NCBI RefSeq assembly: GCF_022549225.1
Contig: NZ_JAKZFD010000007.1
Location: 219,417-283,416, forward strand
DNA: 64,000 nucleotides
Direction of reading: 5' to 3'
Source of the DNA: Pelomonas sp. CA6
GTDB taxonomy: Bacteria > Pseudomonadota > Gammaproteobacteria > Burkholderiales > Burkholderiaceae_C
Positions within the stretch are counted from its first letter, which is position 1. Each line of letters begins with the position of its first letter. Under the pieces are notes generated by a model. The model saw nothing but the letters and a program-made list of their open reading frames with translations, searched no databases and was not told the DNA's origin. The position numbers and the translations under genes were made by a program. Below are positions 45,407 through 55,058 of the stretch, piece by piece.

Positions 45407-46495
45407 ATGAATGAACCCATTCACGCCCCCTTGATCCTGGATATCGCCGGCACCGCGATGACGGCCGACGAGCGTCGCCGCCTGCGGCATCCGCTGGTCG
45501 GCGGGCTGATCCTGTTCGCGCGCAACTTCGAGAGCCGCGCGCAGCTCACGGCCCTGTGCGGCGAGATCAAGTCGCTACGCCCGGACCTGCTGATCGCGGT
45601 GGACCATGAGGGCGGACGCGTGCAGCGCTTCCGCAGCGATGGCTTCACCGAGCTGCCGGCCATGGGCCGCATCGGCCAGCTGTGGATGCAGGACGCGATG
45701 CGCGGGCTGCAGGCCGCCAGCGCCGCCGGCTATGTGCTGGCCAGCGAGCTGCGCGCCTGCGGCGTGGACTTCAGCTTCGCGCCGGTGCTGGACCTGGACC
45801 ATGTGGACGAGCAGGGCGCCTCGCGCAGCAGCGTGATCGGCAGTCGCAGCTTCCATGCCGACCCGCGCGTGGTCACGGTGCTGGCGCAGTCGGTGATGCA
45901 GGGGCTGGCGCTGGCCGGCATGGGCAGCTGTGGCAAACATTTCCCCGGTCACGGTTTCGTGCAGGCCGACTCGCATGTGGACGTGCCGGTGGACAGGCGC
46001 GGCCTCAAGGCCATCCTGGCCGAGGATGCGCGGCCCTTCGAGTGGCTGTCCCTCAGCCTGTCGGCGGTGATGCCCGCCCACGTGATCTACCCCAAGGTCG
46101 ATGGCCGTCCGGCCGGCTTCAGCGCGCGCTGGCTGCAGGACATCCTGCGCGAGCGCCTGGGCTTTGCCGGCGCCGTCTTCAGCGACGACCTGGGCATGCG
46201 CGGCGCGCGCGTGCTGGAGGGGCGCGAGATCGGCTTCACCGAGGCCGCGCTGGCGGCGCTGCAGGCGGGCTGCGACCTCGTGCTGCTGTGCAACCAGTCC
46301 CCCATTGATGGCGGCGCGGCGCTGGACCAGGTGCTGGCGCAGCTGGAGCTGGCCGCGGCCGAGGGGCGCTGGCAGCCCAGCGCCGAGAGCGAGGCGCGGC
46401 GCCAGGGCCTGCTGCCCCAGCAAGCCCCGTTCAGCTGGGACGAGCTGATGCACGACGCGCGCTACCACCTGGCGCTGCAGCAGCTGGCGCTCTGA
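45407..46495 (+). CDS. nagZ: Beta-N-acetylhexosaminidase NagZ
   Basis: The 362-residue cytoplasmic GH3 enzyme removes GlcNAc from anhydromuropeptides during cell-wall recycling. It has LIAVDHEGGRVQRF, the catalytic loop region KHFPGHGFVQADSHVDVP with the Asp-His pair, and VFSDDLGMRGARV with the nucleophile Asp. ATG 45407, behind a short spacer after acpS, fits the conserved beginning APLILDIAGTAMTADERRRL. It ends the operon. Confidence 0.96.
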   Translation: MNEPIHAPLILDIAGTAMTADERRRLRHPLVGGLILFARNFESRAQLTALCGEIKSLRPDLLIAVDHEGGRVQRFRSDGFTELPAMGRIGQLWMQDAMRGLQAASAAGYVLASELRACGVDFSFAPVLDLDHVDEQGASRSSVIGSRSFHADPRVVTVLAQSVMQGLALAGMGSCGKHFPGHGFVQADSHVDVPVDRRGLKAILAEDARPFEWLSLSLSAVMPAHVIYPKVDGRPAGFSARWLQDILRERLGFAGAVFSDDLGMRGARVLEGREIGFTEAALAALQAGCDLVLLCNQSPIDGGAALDQVLAQLELAAAEGRWQPSAESEARRQGLLPQQAPFSWDELMHDARYHLALQQLAL

Positions 46496-46510
46496 GCACC
46501 GCTGTCCGCT

Positions 46511-46535
46511 CCGCAGCGTCCCCGTGGCGCTGCGG
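46511..46535. terminator. Hairpin between nagZ and the peptide transporter gene
   Basis: CCGCAGCG (46511-46518) and CGCTGCGG (46528-46535) form a perfect 8-bp stem with a nine-base loop, but no T-run follows on either strand. It sits between convergent stops and is a plausible transcription barrier. Confidence 0.45.
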
Positions 46536-46550
46536 CTGTGGCTCGGGTCC

Positions 46551-48104
46551 TCAGCTCCGGTAGTTGTCCTGCAGCCGATAGCCCCGCGCATAGAGCGCGA
46601 ACAACAGCGCGGCGAGCAGCGCGAAGCCGGCGAAGAAGAACATCTGGAAGGCGGTGACGCTGGTGCCGGCGGACTGGATGGACGCGGTGACCGAGGGGCT
46701 CTTGACGCTGGCGTTGGCCAGCAGCACCCAGAGGTTGCCGATGGTGACCGACAGGTTCCAGAAGCTGGTGATCACGCCTTTCATCGCCAGCGGGGCCTGG
46801 CTGTAGGCGAACTCCAGGCCGGTGGCCGACACCAGCACCTCGCCCAGGGTCAGCAGGGCATAGGGCAGGACCTGCCAGACGATGGACACCGTGTGGCCGT
46901 CGTCCAGCCACAGCTGCAGTCCGCCGACGACGATCCAGGCCAGGCCCGCACAGGCGATGCCCGCGCCCATGCGGCGAAGCGCGGTGACGCGCAGCCCCAG
47001 CCGCTCCATCAGCGGGTACAGCACCAGGTTGTTGAAGGGGATCAGCAGCATCACCAGCGCCGGGTTCAGCGCCTGCATCATCGAGGACTGGAACCATTCG
47101 GGCTTGCTCATCTGGTCGGCCTGCAGCACCCAGGTCGAGGCCTTCTGGTCGAACAGCGACCAGAAGGGCGTGACCAGCGCGAACAGCACCAGCAGGCGCA
47201 GCACGGCGCGCGCGCCGTCGATCGCGGTGTCGGGGTGCTGTCCACGCAGCTGCTCCAGCTGCAGCCAGGCACCGGCGCCGCCGAAGCCCATCGCCAGCAC
47301 CAGCGCCAGGCAGACCGCGGCGACGAAGCCGATGGACGGAATCAGGAACAGGCTGGCGATCGCGCCCACCAAGCCCGCCAAGGCCAGCCACTGGCCCGCG
47401 CCGCCGTGGCCCAGTGCACTCCTCACGACCGCCAGGAAGCCATGCGGCTGACGGCCGGCCGGCGGTAGATGCACGTAGCGATGGCGGCCGCTCCAGAAGA
47501 TCAGCGTAGCCAGCGCCATCAGAAATCCGGGGATGCCGAAGGCCACGCTGGCGCCGTAATGCTTCAGCAGCACGGGCGACAGCAGCGACGCGAAGAAGGA
47601 GCCGAAGTTGACGATCCAGTAGAAGGCGTCGAAGACCTTGCGCGCCAGCGAGCAGTTGCCCTTGTCGAACTGGTCGCCAATGAAGGAGCTCACCAGCGGC
47701 TTGATGCCGCCCGAGCCCAGCGCGATCAGGAAGAGGCCGGTGTAGAAGCCGTGCAGGTTGTTCTCGAAGACCGCCAGGCAGGCATGGCCCACGCAGTACA
47801 GCAGGCTCAGCCACAGGATGGTGCGGTACTTGCCGAAGAAGCGGTCGGCCAGCCAGCCGCCCAACAGCGGGAAGAAATAGACGCCGATCACGAAGGTGTG
47901 GAACACCTCCTTGGCCTCGCCCTGGCGCAGCGGTTCGGGCACCGACAGTAGCAGGCTGCTCATCAGGAAGACCGTCAGGATGCTGCGCATCCCGTAGAAG
48001 CTGAAGCGCTCGCAGCCCTCGTTGCCGATGATGAAGGGGATCTGCGGCGGCATCTTGGGCGATGCGGCGGCGGGGCCGGGATGGGGCGTGGACGGGCTGG
48101 CCAT
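46551..48104 (-). CDS. POT/PTR-family proton-dependent peptide transporter
   Basis: The 517-residue inner-membrane protein has about 14 helices. The family motifs are ERFSFYGMRSILTVFL (the ExxERFxYYG motif with first Glu missing the usual spacing, reading GNEGCERFSFYG), GGWLADRFFGKYRTI and GIKPLVSSFIGDQF, and LFDQKASTWVLQAD in the middle. It would import di- or tripeptides. ATG 48104 is chosen; the frame goes on into the terminator of rne, so a longer form is unlikely. Confidence 0.92.
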   Translation of the reverse strand: MASPSTPHPGPAAASPKMPPQIPFIIGNEGCERFSFYGMRSILTVFLMSSLLLSVPEPLRQGEAKEVFHTFVIGVYFFPLLGGWLADRFFGKYRTILWLSLLYCVGHACLAVFENNLHGFYTGLFLIALGSGGIKPLVSSFIGDQFDKGNCSLARKVFDAFYWIVNFGSFFASLLSPVLLKHYGASVAFGIPGFLMALATLIFWSGRHRYVHLPPAGRQPHGFLAVVRSALGHGGAGQWLALAGLVGAIASLFLIPSIGFVAAVCLALVLAMGFGGAGAWLQLEQLRGQHPDTAIDGARAVLRLLVLFALVTPFWSLFDQKASTWVLQADQMSKPEWFQSSMMQALNPALVMLLIPFNNLVLYPLMERLGLRVTALRRMGAGIACAGLAWIVVGGLQLWLDDGHTVSIVWQVLPYALLTLGEVLVSATGLEFAYSQAPLAMKGVITSFWNLSVTIGNLWVLLANASVKSPSVTASIQSAGTSVTAFQMFFFAGFALLAALLFALYARGYRLQDNYRS

Positions 48105-48123
48105 GGGCAGGATGCAGCGATAG

Positions 48124-48163
48124 AAAGAAAAAGGCCGCCGGGTCAACCAGTGACGCGGCGGCC
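48124..48163 (-). terminator. Intrinsic terminator after rne
   Basis: On the minus strand GGCCGCCG and CGGCGGCC (48156-48163 and 48133-48140) form a perfect 8-bp stem, followed by TTTTTCTTT. It lies 25 bases after the rne stop and just before the transporter start. Confidence 0.85.
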
Positions 48164-48187
48164 GGCCGGCGGGGTGCCGGCGGTGGA

Positions 48188-51106
48188 TCAGTGCTGTTGC
48201 TCGAACGGCAGCTTGATCTGGCTGAGGTCCTTGCGGGTTTCGACCAGCACCAGCGGACCTTCGTCGATCACGACCACGGGGGCCGGCTCGCGGCCCAGCG
48301 GGGCCGGGGCCGGCGCCGCGGCAATGGCGGCCTGCGCGGCGGCGATTTTGTCGGCGTCGCTGTTCACCCAGATCAGGCCGGCGGCCTCGGCCACGGCCTG
48401 CAGCTGGCCCAGAGGCAGCTCGAAGCGGGGCAGGGTCGGCGCTGCGGTGGCCACCGGCGCAACCGCCGCGCCGGCAGCCGGCTGGATCTCAACCACGGGG
48501 GCGGCCACAGGCTCGGCGCCCAGTTCCAGCTGCTGCGGCTCGTCCGTCTCGGTGGCCTGGCCTTCGCCGGCCTGGCCCTCGCGGCGGTCACGGCGATAGC
48601 GGTCGCGGCTGCGGCGACGGCGGCCGTCGCGGGCCTGGCCTTCGCCACCTTCCTCGCCGGCCTCGACCGTGTCGGCGGCGGAGGCCTGGCCCTCATCGCC
48701 GCTGGCGACGGGTTGGGCGGCTGCTGCATCGTCGACACCTTCGGCGGCATTCGCGCCTTCGTGGGCGGCGGCCGGCTCCAGCGCGTCGGCACCATTCTCC
48801 AGCCCGCCTTCCGGCGCGCCTTCGGCTCCGCGCTCACCGCCGCGACGACGGCGGCGGCGGCGGCCCTGGCGCTCATCGCCGTTGTCGCCGGCCGCGGACT
48901 CGGCGACGGGGGCCTCCAGATTCAGCGCGGCTTCACCCACGGCGCCCGCGTCCAGCGCGGACATCGGCAGTTGCTGCTCCTGGGCCTCGGGGCTCAGGCT
49001 CTCCGGACGGGGGGCGCGTTCACCGCGTTCACCGCGCTCACCACGCTCGCGGCGCGGGCGCTGCTCGCTGCGCTCCGGACGCACACCGGCTTCGGCGGCC
49101 TGCTCGGGGCGGCCCTCGCCGCGGTTGCGGTTGCGCTCGCGGCCTTCCTGCGCGGGCTTGCCGCCGTCGCGCTTGGCGTCGCGATTCTCGGTGCGGCCTT
49201 CGCCGTTGCGGCCACCGCGCTCGCCTTGGCGCTCGCCACGTTCGCCGCGCTCACCGCCACGGCGGTTGCGGTCGCGACCGCCGCGTTCGCCCTGGCGTTC
49301 GCTGCGTTCGCCGGACTTCTTCTCGCCACGGCCTTCGCCCTCGGCGGGCTTGCTGTCGGCCGCGGGTGCCGGCGCGGGGGCGCCACCGAAGATCTTCTTG
49401 ATCCAGCCGAAGAAGCCACCACCGGCAGGCACCGGCGCGGCCACGGCAGGCGCCGCCGGCGCCTTCGCGGGGGCCGCCGGAGCGGGCGTGGGCAGGGGGG
49501 CCGGCTGCTCGGGCAGGATGCCCTTGATCACGGGTTCCTGCTTGTTCTTCTTCTCGGCGCCGCGGCGGGTGATGCCCACCTCGTCCTGCTGCTCCTCGAC
49601 CATGGTGTAGCTGGCCTGCAGGTTCTCCAGGCGCGGGTCGTCGTGACGCAGGCGCTCCAGCTTGTAGTTGGGCGTTTCCAGGTGCTTGTTGGGCACCAGC
49701 AGCACGGTGACGCGCTGCTTCAGTTCGATCTTGGTGATCTCGGTGCGCTTCTCGTTGAGCAGGAAGCTGGTCACCTCCACCGGCACCTGCACGTGCACGG
49801 CGGCGGTGTTGTCCTTCATGGACTCTTCCTGGACCATGCGCAGGATCTGCAGCGCCGAGGACTCGGTGTCGCGGATGTGGCCGGTGCCGTTGCAGCGCGG
49901 GCAGGTGATGTGACTGCCTTCGCTCAGCGCCGGACGCAGGCGCTGGCGGCTGAGTTCCAGCAGGCCGAACTTGCTGATGGAGCTGAACTGCACGCGGGCG
50001 CGGTCCTGGCGCAGCGCGTCGCGCAGGCGCTGTTCCACCTCGCGGCGGTTCTTGGACTCCTCCATGTCGATGAAGTCGACGACGATCAGGCCGCCCAGGT
50101 CGCGCAGGCGCATCTGGCGCGCGATCTCGTCGGCGGCCTCGAGGTTGGTGCGCGTCGCGGTTTCCTCGATGTCCCCGCCGCGCGTGGCGCGCGCCGAGTT
50201 CACGTCCACCGAGACCAGGGCCTCGGTGTGGTCGATCACGATGGCGCCGCCGGAAGGCAGGTTCACGGTGCGGCTGAAGGCCGTTTCGATCTGATGCTCG
50301 ATCTGGAAGCGGCTGAACAGCGGCGCGTCATCGCGGTAGCGCTTGACCTTGTGCGCCGTCTCCGGCATCACATGGTTCATGAACTGCTGGGCCTGCTCGA
50401 AGATGTCGTCGGTGTCGATCAGGATTTCGCCGATGTCCGCGGTGAAGTAGTCGCGGATGGCGCGGATGACCAGCGAGCTTTCCTGGTAGATCAGGAAGGC
50501 GCCCTTGCCGGCCTTGGAGGCACCGTCGATCGCCTCCCACAGCTTGAGCATGTAGTTCAGGTCCCACTGCAGCTCGGCGGCGGAACGGCCGATGCCGGCA
50601 GTGCGGGCGATCAGGCTCATGCCCTTGGGGTAGTCGAGCTGGTCCAGCGCTTCCTTCAGCTCTTCGCGGTCCTCGCCCTCGATGCGGCGCGACACGCCAC
50701 CGCCGCGCGGGTTGTTGGGCATCAGCACCAGATAGCGGCCGGCCAGCGACACGAAGGTGGTCAGCGCCGCGCCTTTGTTGCCGCGCTCTTCCTTCTCGAC
50801 CTGGACCAGCAGTTCCTGGCCTTCCTTGATCACGTCCTGGATCTTGGCCGAGCGCACGTCGGCGCCGTCCTTGAAGTACTGGCGCGAGATTTCCTTGAAG
50901 GGCAGGAAGCCGTGGCGGTCCTCGCCGTAGTCCACGAAGCAGGCTTCCAGCGACGGCTCGACGCGCGTCACCACCGCCTTGTAGATGTTGCCTTTGCGCT
51001 GCTCGCGGCCTTCGATTTCGGTTTCGAAGTCCAGCAGCTTCTGGCCATCGACGATGGCCAGGCGACGCTCTTCCTGCTGCGTCGCATTGATCAGCATGCG
51101 TTTCAT
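48188..51106 (-). CDS. rne: Ribonuclease E
   Basis: The 972-residue endonuclease is the core of the RNA degradosome. The catalytic N-terminal half begins [20 protein letters not shown]. It has an S1 domain ([28 protein letters not shown]), the DNase I-like site with [15 protein letters not shown] and IVVDFIDME, and the zinc-link motif [12 protein letters not shown]. After about residue 530 it is disordered. This part has Ala/Pro runs, a WIKKIFGG amphipathic stretch (about residue 575) that may hold it to the membrane, then long RGERGE/RRRRRR-rich arginine tracts for RNA binding. AGGAGA precedes ATG 51106. Confidence 0.96.
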   Translation of the reverse strand: MKRMLINATQQEERRLAIVDGQKLLDFETEIEGREQRKGNIYKAVVTRVEPSLEACFVDYGEDRHGFLPFKEISRQYFKDGADVRSAKIQDVIKEGQELLVQVEKEERGNKGAALTTFVSLAGRYLVLMPNNPRGGGVSRRIEGEDREELKEALDQLDYPKGMSLIARTAGIGRSAAELQWDLNYMLKLWEAIDGASKAGKGAFLIYQESSLVIRAIRDYFTADIGEILIDTDDIFEQAQQFMNHVMPETAHKVKRYRDDAPLFSRFQIEHQIETAFSRTVNLPSGGAIVIDHTEALVSVDVNSARATRGGDIEETATRTNLEAADEIARQMRLRDLGGLIVVDFIDMEESKNRREVEQRLRDALRQDRARVQFSSISKFGLLELSRQRLRPALSEGSHITCPRCNGTGHIRDTESSALQILRMVQEESMKDNTAAVHVQVPVEVTSFLLNEKRTEITKIELKQRVTVLLVPNKHLETPNYKLERLRHDDPRLENLQASYTMVEEQQDEVGITRRGAEKKNKQEPVIKGILPEQPAPLPTPAPAAPAKAPAAPAVAAPVPAGGGFFGWIKKIFGGAPAPAPAADSKPAEGEGRGEKKSGERSERQGERGGRDRNRRGGERGERGERQGERGGRNGEGRTENRDAKRDGGKPAQEGRERNRNRGEGRPEQAAEAGVRPERSEQRPRRERGERGERGERAPRPESLSPEAQEQQLPMSALDAGAVGEAALNLEAPVAESAAGDNGDERQGRRRRRRRGGERGAEGAPEGGLENGADALEPAAAHEGANAAEGVDDAAAAQPVASGDEGQASAADTVEAGEEGGEGQARDGRRRRSRDRYRRDRREGQAGEGQATETDEPQQLELGAEPVAAPVVEIQPAAGAAVAPVATAAPTLPRFELPLGQLQAVAEAAGLIWVNSDADKIAAAQAAIAAAPAPAPLGREPAPVVVIDEGPLVLVETRKDLSQIKLPFEQQH

Positions 51107-51782
51107 CAGTTCTCCTCTCGCTCCGGCAGGCCTTTCAAGCCTGCTCGGCGCGCACACCATGCCGTCGCCAGCCGGCGACGCCTCTCAGGGAGGAGGCACC
51201 AGCGGGCGACGAAACCGATGCACGAGAAACGCGAGAGAACCGAGGAAGGAATCGCCCTGGACTGCAAGGATCGGGAAGACCCGATCAGGACTGCAGCGTT
51301 GGCGCGTGCGCACCGGGGCGCGTCGCGACTGTGCCTGCCCACATGCGCGCCATCTGGGGCGCGGCCCGGCCGCGGCTGGCTGCCAGCGTCCGGGCCAAGC
51401 CGGGACGGGCGCGCAAGCGGCGGGGGGTGAGGGGGACTGGCGGCATCATTCGCGAAGCGATCCGGACGCTGGCGCAAGCCCGTCGGCACTTGGCCGGCGA
51501 GCTCACGCCGTGAAACCTTTGTTTGCTGACCTGCGCCGCCTCGTATCGATCGTGCGGCGCCGGCTGGGTTCTGACGACGTTGCTCTTCCACCCCCGCTCA
51601 TGGCCTGCCGCTTCACTTGGGGAAGCGGCCCGACCCGGAAACGATGGCGTTGCATCACCTGTTGTGACGCCCCTCGGGCTCGCGCCAGAGGGCCGCCACC
51701 ACGACTGTTTTCCGCTTTGCCCGCCCGCGCGCCATGCGCAGCCCGGGTAAAATCAGAAAAATCAAATACTTAGAACGCAATC
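51107..51782. other. 676-base divergent gap between rne and rluC, with structured rne leader
   Basis: No gene is supported. On the rne side four perfect stems are seen: GCAGGC/GCCTGC (51126-51144), CGTCGCC/GGCGACG (51163-51180), GATCGGG/CCCGATC with loop AAGA (51269-51286) and GCCGCTTC/GAAGCGGC (51607-51629). On the rluC side TAAAAT (51748-51753) lies 30 bases before its GTG, and on the minus strand TATAAT (51795-51800) lies inside the first rluC codons. Neither has a good -35. A long leader for rne would resemble that of enteric bacteria, which is used for autoregulation. Confidence 0.5.
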
Positions 51783-52886
51783 GTGGCAAGCAGCATTATA
51801 GGGGCTAAAGCCCGCCGGGCCGCCCTGGTGCCTGCCCGTAGTCCGCGCGCCGGTGCTGCGACCGCGAGAGCGCCTGCGCCGCCCCGGTCGACGACCGCAG
51901 CTCCCGCCGCGCCGGAGTCGCCGCCGGCCGCCGTGCGGCTGGTCACGGTGGACGAGGGCTCGGCGGGCCAGCGCCTGGACAACTTCCTGATCCGCGAACT
52001 CAAGGGCGCGCCCAAGACCCTGGTCTATCGCATCATCCGTTCCGGCGAGGTGCGTCTGAACAAGGGGCGCTGCAGCGCCGATTCGCGGTTGGCCGTGGGC
52101 GATGTGGTGCGCATCCCGCCGCTGCGCCTGGCCGAGCGGACCGAGTCCGCTGCGGTGCCGGCGCGGGAGTTCCCGGTGGTGTTCGAGGACGATCATCTGA
52201 TCGTCGTCAACAAGCCCGCCGGCGTGGCCGTGCACGGCGGTTCAGGCGTGAGCTTCGGACTCATCGAGCAGCTGCGCCGCGCGCGGCCCCAGGCGCGCTT
52301 CCTGGAACTGGTGCACCGGCTGGACAAGGAAACTTCCGGCCTGCTGATGGTGGCGAAGAAGCGCAGTGCGCTGACCGCCCTGCAGGACCAGCTGCGCGAC
52401 CGCGAGACCGGCAAGAGCTATGCGGCGCTGGTGATCGGCGCCTGGGCGTCGAACAAAAAGGTCGTGGACGTGCCACTGCTGAAGACCACCGGCGCCGATG
52501 GCGAGCGCTGGGTGCGCGCGGTGACCAGTTCACATGATCCGGCGGCGGAGCAGGCCAAGCGATCGATCAGCCTGGTCCGCGTGGCGCAGAGCCTGCCCGG
52601 CTACACGCTGCTGGAGGTCACGATCAAGACCGGCCGCACCCACCAGATCCGCGTCCATCTGGCGCACGAGGGCCATCCCATCGTCGGTGATCCCAAGTAC
52701 GGCGATTTCGAGCTGAACCGGCGCTTCGCGCGCGGCGCGCTGCGCTTCGATCGCATGTTCCTGCATGCCCGCCGCCTGCGCTTCACCCATCCGGCCAGCG
52801 GCGAGGACATCCAGCTCGAGGCGCCGCTGCCGCCCGAGTGCCAGAAGCTGCTGGACCAATTGAACACCCACGCACCGTCGCCATGA
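51783..52886 (+). CDS. rluC: 23S rRNA pseudouridine synthase RluC
   Basis: The 367-residue enzyme modifies U955, U2504 and U2580-type sites of 23S rRNA. After an Ala/Pro/Arg-rich extension of about 50 residues comes the S4 domain (AGQRLDNFLIRELKGAPKTLVYRII), then the synthase domain with HRLDKETSGLLMVAKKR containing the catalytic Asp, and GRTHQIRVHLAHEGHPIVGD. The start GTG 51783 gives the extension; a later start could be used but none fits better. Divergent from rne as in most proteobacteria. Confidence 0.93.
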   Translation: MASSIIGAKARRAALVPARSPRAGAATARAPAPPRSTTAAPAAPESPPAAVRLVTVDEGSAGQRLDNFLIRELKGAPKTLVYRIIRSGEVRLNKGRCSADSRLAVGDVVRIPPLRLAERTESAAVPAREFPVVFEDDHLIVVNKPAGVAVHGGSGVSFGLIEQLRRARPQARFLELVHRLDKETSGLLMVAKKRSALTALQDQLRDRETGKSYAALVIGAWASNKKVVDVPLLKTTGADGERWVRAVTSSHDPAAEQAKRSISLVRVAQSLPGYTLLEVTIKTGRTHQIRVHLAHEGHPIVGDPKYGDFELNRRFARGALRFDRMFLHARRLRFTHPASGEDIQLEAPLPPECQKLLDQLNTHAPSP

Positions 52887-53548
52887 ACCCCACGCCTAAG
52901 CGCTATGACCTGATCGTCTTCGACTGGGACGGCACGCTGTTCGACTCCACCGCGCTGATCGTCCAATGCATCCAGGCCGCGGCGCGCGACCTGGGGCTGG
53001 AGGCGCCGGCGCGCGAACGTGCGGCCTACGTGATCGGCATGGGGCTGATCGAGGCGCTCGCCCACACGCTGCCCGGGCTGCCGCGCGAGCGCTATGGCGA
53101 GCTGGCGCAGCGCTACCGCCATCACTACTTCGCGGCCCAGCATGAGGTCACGCTCTTCGAGGGTGTGACGGGTCTGCTGGACCAACTCAAGGCCCGTCAC
53201 CACTGGCTGGCCGTGGCCACCGGCAAGAGCCGCCGCGGCCTGGACGAGGCACTGAAGACCGTGGGCCTGCAGACCTTGTTCGATGGCACCCGCACCGCCG
53301 ACGAAACCGCCAGCAAGCCCGACCCGCGCATGCTGTTGGAGCTGATGCGCGAGTTTGGTGCCGAGCCGCAGCGCACGCTGATGATCGGCGACACCACCCA
53401 CGATTTGCAGCTGGCGCTCAATGCCGGCTGCGATGCGGTGGCGGTGGCCTATGGCGCGCACGCCCATGAGGAGCTGGCGCGCCTGAATCCCCTGCTGATC
53501 GCGCCGGGTGTCGCGGAATTGCAGCAGTGGCTGCTGGACAATGCCTGA
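52883..53548 (+). CDS. HAD-family phosphatase, phosphoglycolate phosphatase-like
   Basis: The 221-residue HAD hydrolase has VFDWDGTLFDST with nucleophile and acid Asp, ATGKSRRGLDEAL, ASKPDPRMLLELM with the Lys, and MIGDTTHDLQLALNAG for the metal site. It would remove phosphate from a small sugar phosphate, and the group includes Gph. Position next to rluC is usual in betaproteobacteria. The start overlaps the rluC stop by four bases. Confidence 0.9.
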   Translation: MNPTPKRYDLIVFDWDGTLFDSTALIVQCIQAAARDLGLEAPARERAAYVIGMGLIEALAHTLPGLPRERYGELAQRYRHHYFAAQHEVTLFEGVTGLLDQLKARHHWLAVATGKSRRGLDEALKTVGLQTLFDGTRTADETASKPDPRMLLELMREFGAEPQRTLMIGDTTHDLQLALNAGCDAVAVAYGAHAHEELARLNPLLIAPGVAELQQWLLDNA

Positions 53549-53960
53549 GATGAGCAGCAGCACCTCTTCGCAGACCGGCCCGGGCACGACGCTTGCTCCG
53601 CTGGCCCTGTGCGCCTCCGAGACGCTGATCGAGCGCGGCAAGGCTCACACCTTCGAGCTGCTGTATTTCGGCGAACCGGTGACTGCCTTCGTGCTGCGTT
53701 TCGACGGACGCGCGGTCGCCTACCTGAATCGCTGCGCCCACGTGCCGACCGAGATGGACTGGCAGCAGGGCGAGTTCCTGGACCGCGACCGCCGCTACAT
53801 CATCTGTTCCATCCATGGCGCGGTATACGACCCGCAGGATGGCCGCTGCGTGACCGGCATGTGCGGTCGCCACGGGCTGACCGCGCTCCAGGTGGAGGAG
53901 CGGGACGGCCAGGTCTATTGGTACCCTACGCGCGACATCCGCCCGGCTTTCGAGGACTGA
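53541..53960 (+). CDS. Rieske [2Fe-2S] protein
   Basis: The 139-residue single-domain protein has the Rieske ligands CAH (in LNRCAHVPTEMDW) and CSIHGAVYDPQDGRC, that is C-x-H and C-x-x-H, 17 or so residues apart. It is a small soluble ferredoxin-like electron carrier of unknown partner, common between gph and sppA in Burkholderiales. The start may be ATG 53541 or ATG 53550; neither has a strong ribosome-binding site. Confidence 0.85.
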   Translation: MPEMSSSTSSQTGPGTTLAPLALCASETLIERGKAHTFELLYFGEPVTAFVLRFDGRAVAYLNRCAHVPTEMDWQQGEFLDRDRRYIICSIHGAVYDPQDGRCVTGMCGRHGLTALQVEERDGQVYWYPTRDIRPAFED

Positions 53961-55019
53961 ATGAGCAACGATCCCCAGAACGACCTGCCGCCGCCCATCC
54001 CGGACGCGACCCCGCGTCCCGAGGACATGCTGAAGTCGGCCACCGCCCCGGCGGCCCCGGCCGCGGCCTCTCCGAGCGGCGCGTCGGGCGCTGCCGCGCG
54101 GCCCTATGAGCATCTGCTGGAGCAGTTCGCCCGCGACTACCTGCAGGATCGTCGCAGCGAGCGCCGCTGGCGCGGCTTCTTCCGCCTGCTGTGGGTGGGC
54201 CTGGCGCTGCTGCTGCTGTGGACGCTGTTCGCGCAGCGCCAGCGCGTCACCGCGCCGGCCACCCCGCATACCGCGCTGGTGGAAGTGCGCGGCGAGATCG
54301 CCGCCGACACCGAGGCCAGCGCCGAGCTGATCCTCTCCGCGCTGAAGAACGCCTTCGAGGACAAGGGCGCGCGCGCCGTGGTGCTGCGCATCAACTCGCC
54401 GGGCGGCAGCCCGGTGCAGTCCGGCATCGTCAATGACGAGATCAAGCGCCTCAAGGCCCTGCACGACAAGAAGGTGTACGTGGTCGTCGAGGAGATGTGT
54501 GCCTCGGGTGCCTATTACATCGCTGCGGCGGCCGACGAAATCTACGTCGACAAGGCCTCGGTCGTCGGCTCGATCGGCGTGTTGATGGACGGCTTTGGCT
54601 TCACCGGGCTGATGGACAAGCTGGGCGTGGAGCGCCGCCTGGTCATCGCCGGCGAGAACAAGGGCATGCTGGACCCCTTCCTGCCCGTCAGCCCCTCGCA
54701 GCTGAAGCATGCCCAGGGCATGCTGGACCAGGTGCACCGCCAGTTCATCCAAGTCGTGCGCGAAGGCCGCGGCAAGCGGCTGAAGGAAACGCCGGAGATG
54801 TTCTCCGGCCTGTTCTGGAACGGCGAGCAGGCCGTGCAGCTGGGCCTGGCCGATGGCCTTGGCAACCTGGACTATGTGGCTCGCGAGCTGGTCAAGGCCG
54901 AGGAAGTCATCGATTACACGCCGCGCGACAACGTCGCCGAGCGCCTGGCCAAGCGCTTTGGCGCTGCCATGGGGGAGGGCGCCGTCAAGGCCTTCCGCCA
55001 GCTGGCGCCGATGCGCTGA
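53961..55019 (+). CDS. S49-family signal-peptide peptidase (SppA-like)
   Basis: The 352-residue membrane-bound protease has a Pro/Ala-rich cytoplasmic start, one helix (about residues 74-90) and a single S49 domain. Its dyad is Ser182 in EEMCASGAYYIA and Lys234 in GENKGMLDPF, and RINSPGGSPVQSG is the third motif. It degrades released signal peptides. It follows the Rieske gene with no gap. Confidence 0.92.
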   Translation: MSNDPQNDLPPPIPDATPRPEDMLKSATAPAAPAAASPSGASGAAARPYEHLLEQFARDYLQDRRSERRWRGFFRLLWVGLALLLLWTLFAQRQRVTAPATPHTALVEVRGEIAADTEASAELILSALKNAFEDKGARAVVLRINSPGGSPVQSGIVNDEIKRLKALHDKKVYVVVEEMCASGAYYIAAAADEIYVDKASVVGSIGVLMDGFGFTGLMDKLGVERRLVIAGENKGMLDPFLPVSPSQLKHAQGMLDQVHRQFIQVVREGRGKRLKETPEMFSGLFWNGEQAVQLGLADGLGNLDYVARELVKAEEVIDYTPRDNVAERLAKRFGAAMGEGAVKAFRQLAPMR

Positions 55020-55021
55020 GC

Positions 55022-55042
55022 CTCCCCCACACCGGGTGGGAG
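55022..55042. terminator. Weak hairpin between sppA-like and kinase genes
   Basis: CTCCCCCAC and GTGGGAG pair with one bulged C at 55022-55042. There is no T-run. It lies between convergent stops. Confidence 0.3.
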
Positions 55043-55058
55043 CCCTCCCGCCTGGTAT

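Noticed and set aside
48105..48146. Longer start of the peptide transporter (14 extra residues)
   Set aside because: The upstream part lies in the terminator of rne and has no family similarity.
48838..49330. Repeats in the C-terminal part of rne
   Set aside because: The RGERGE and RRRR codon repeats code for the disordered RNA-binding tail usual for RNase E, and are not a separate element.
48062..51430. A 1122-codon open frame opposite rne
   Set aside because: It is the mirror of the GC-rich rne codons; it has only low-complexity Leu/Ala/Arg and no domain, whereas rne is unmistakable.
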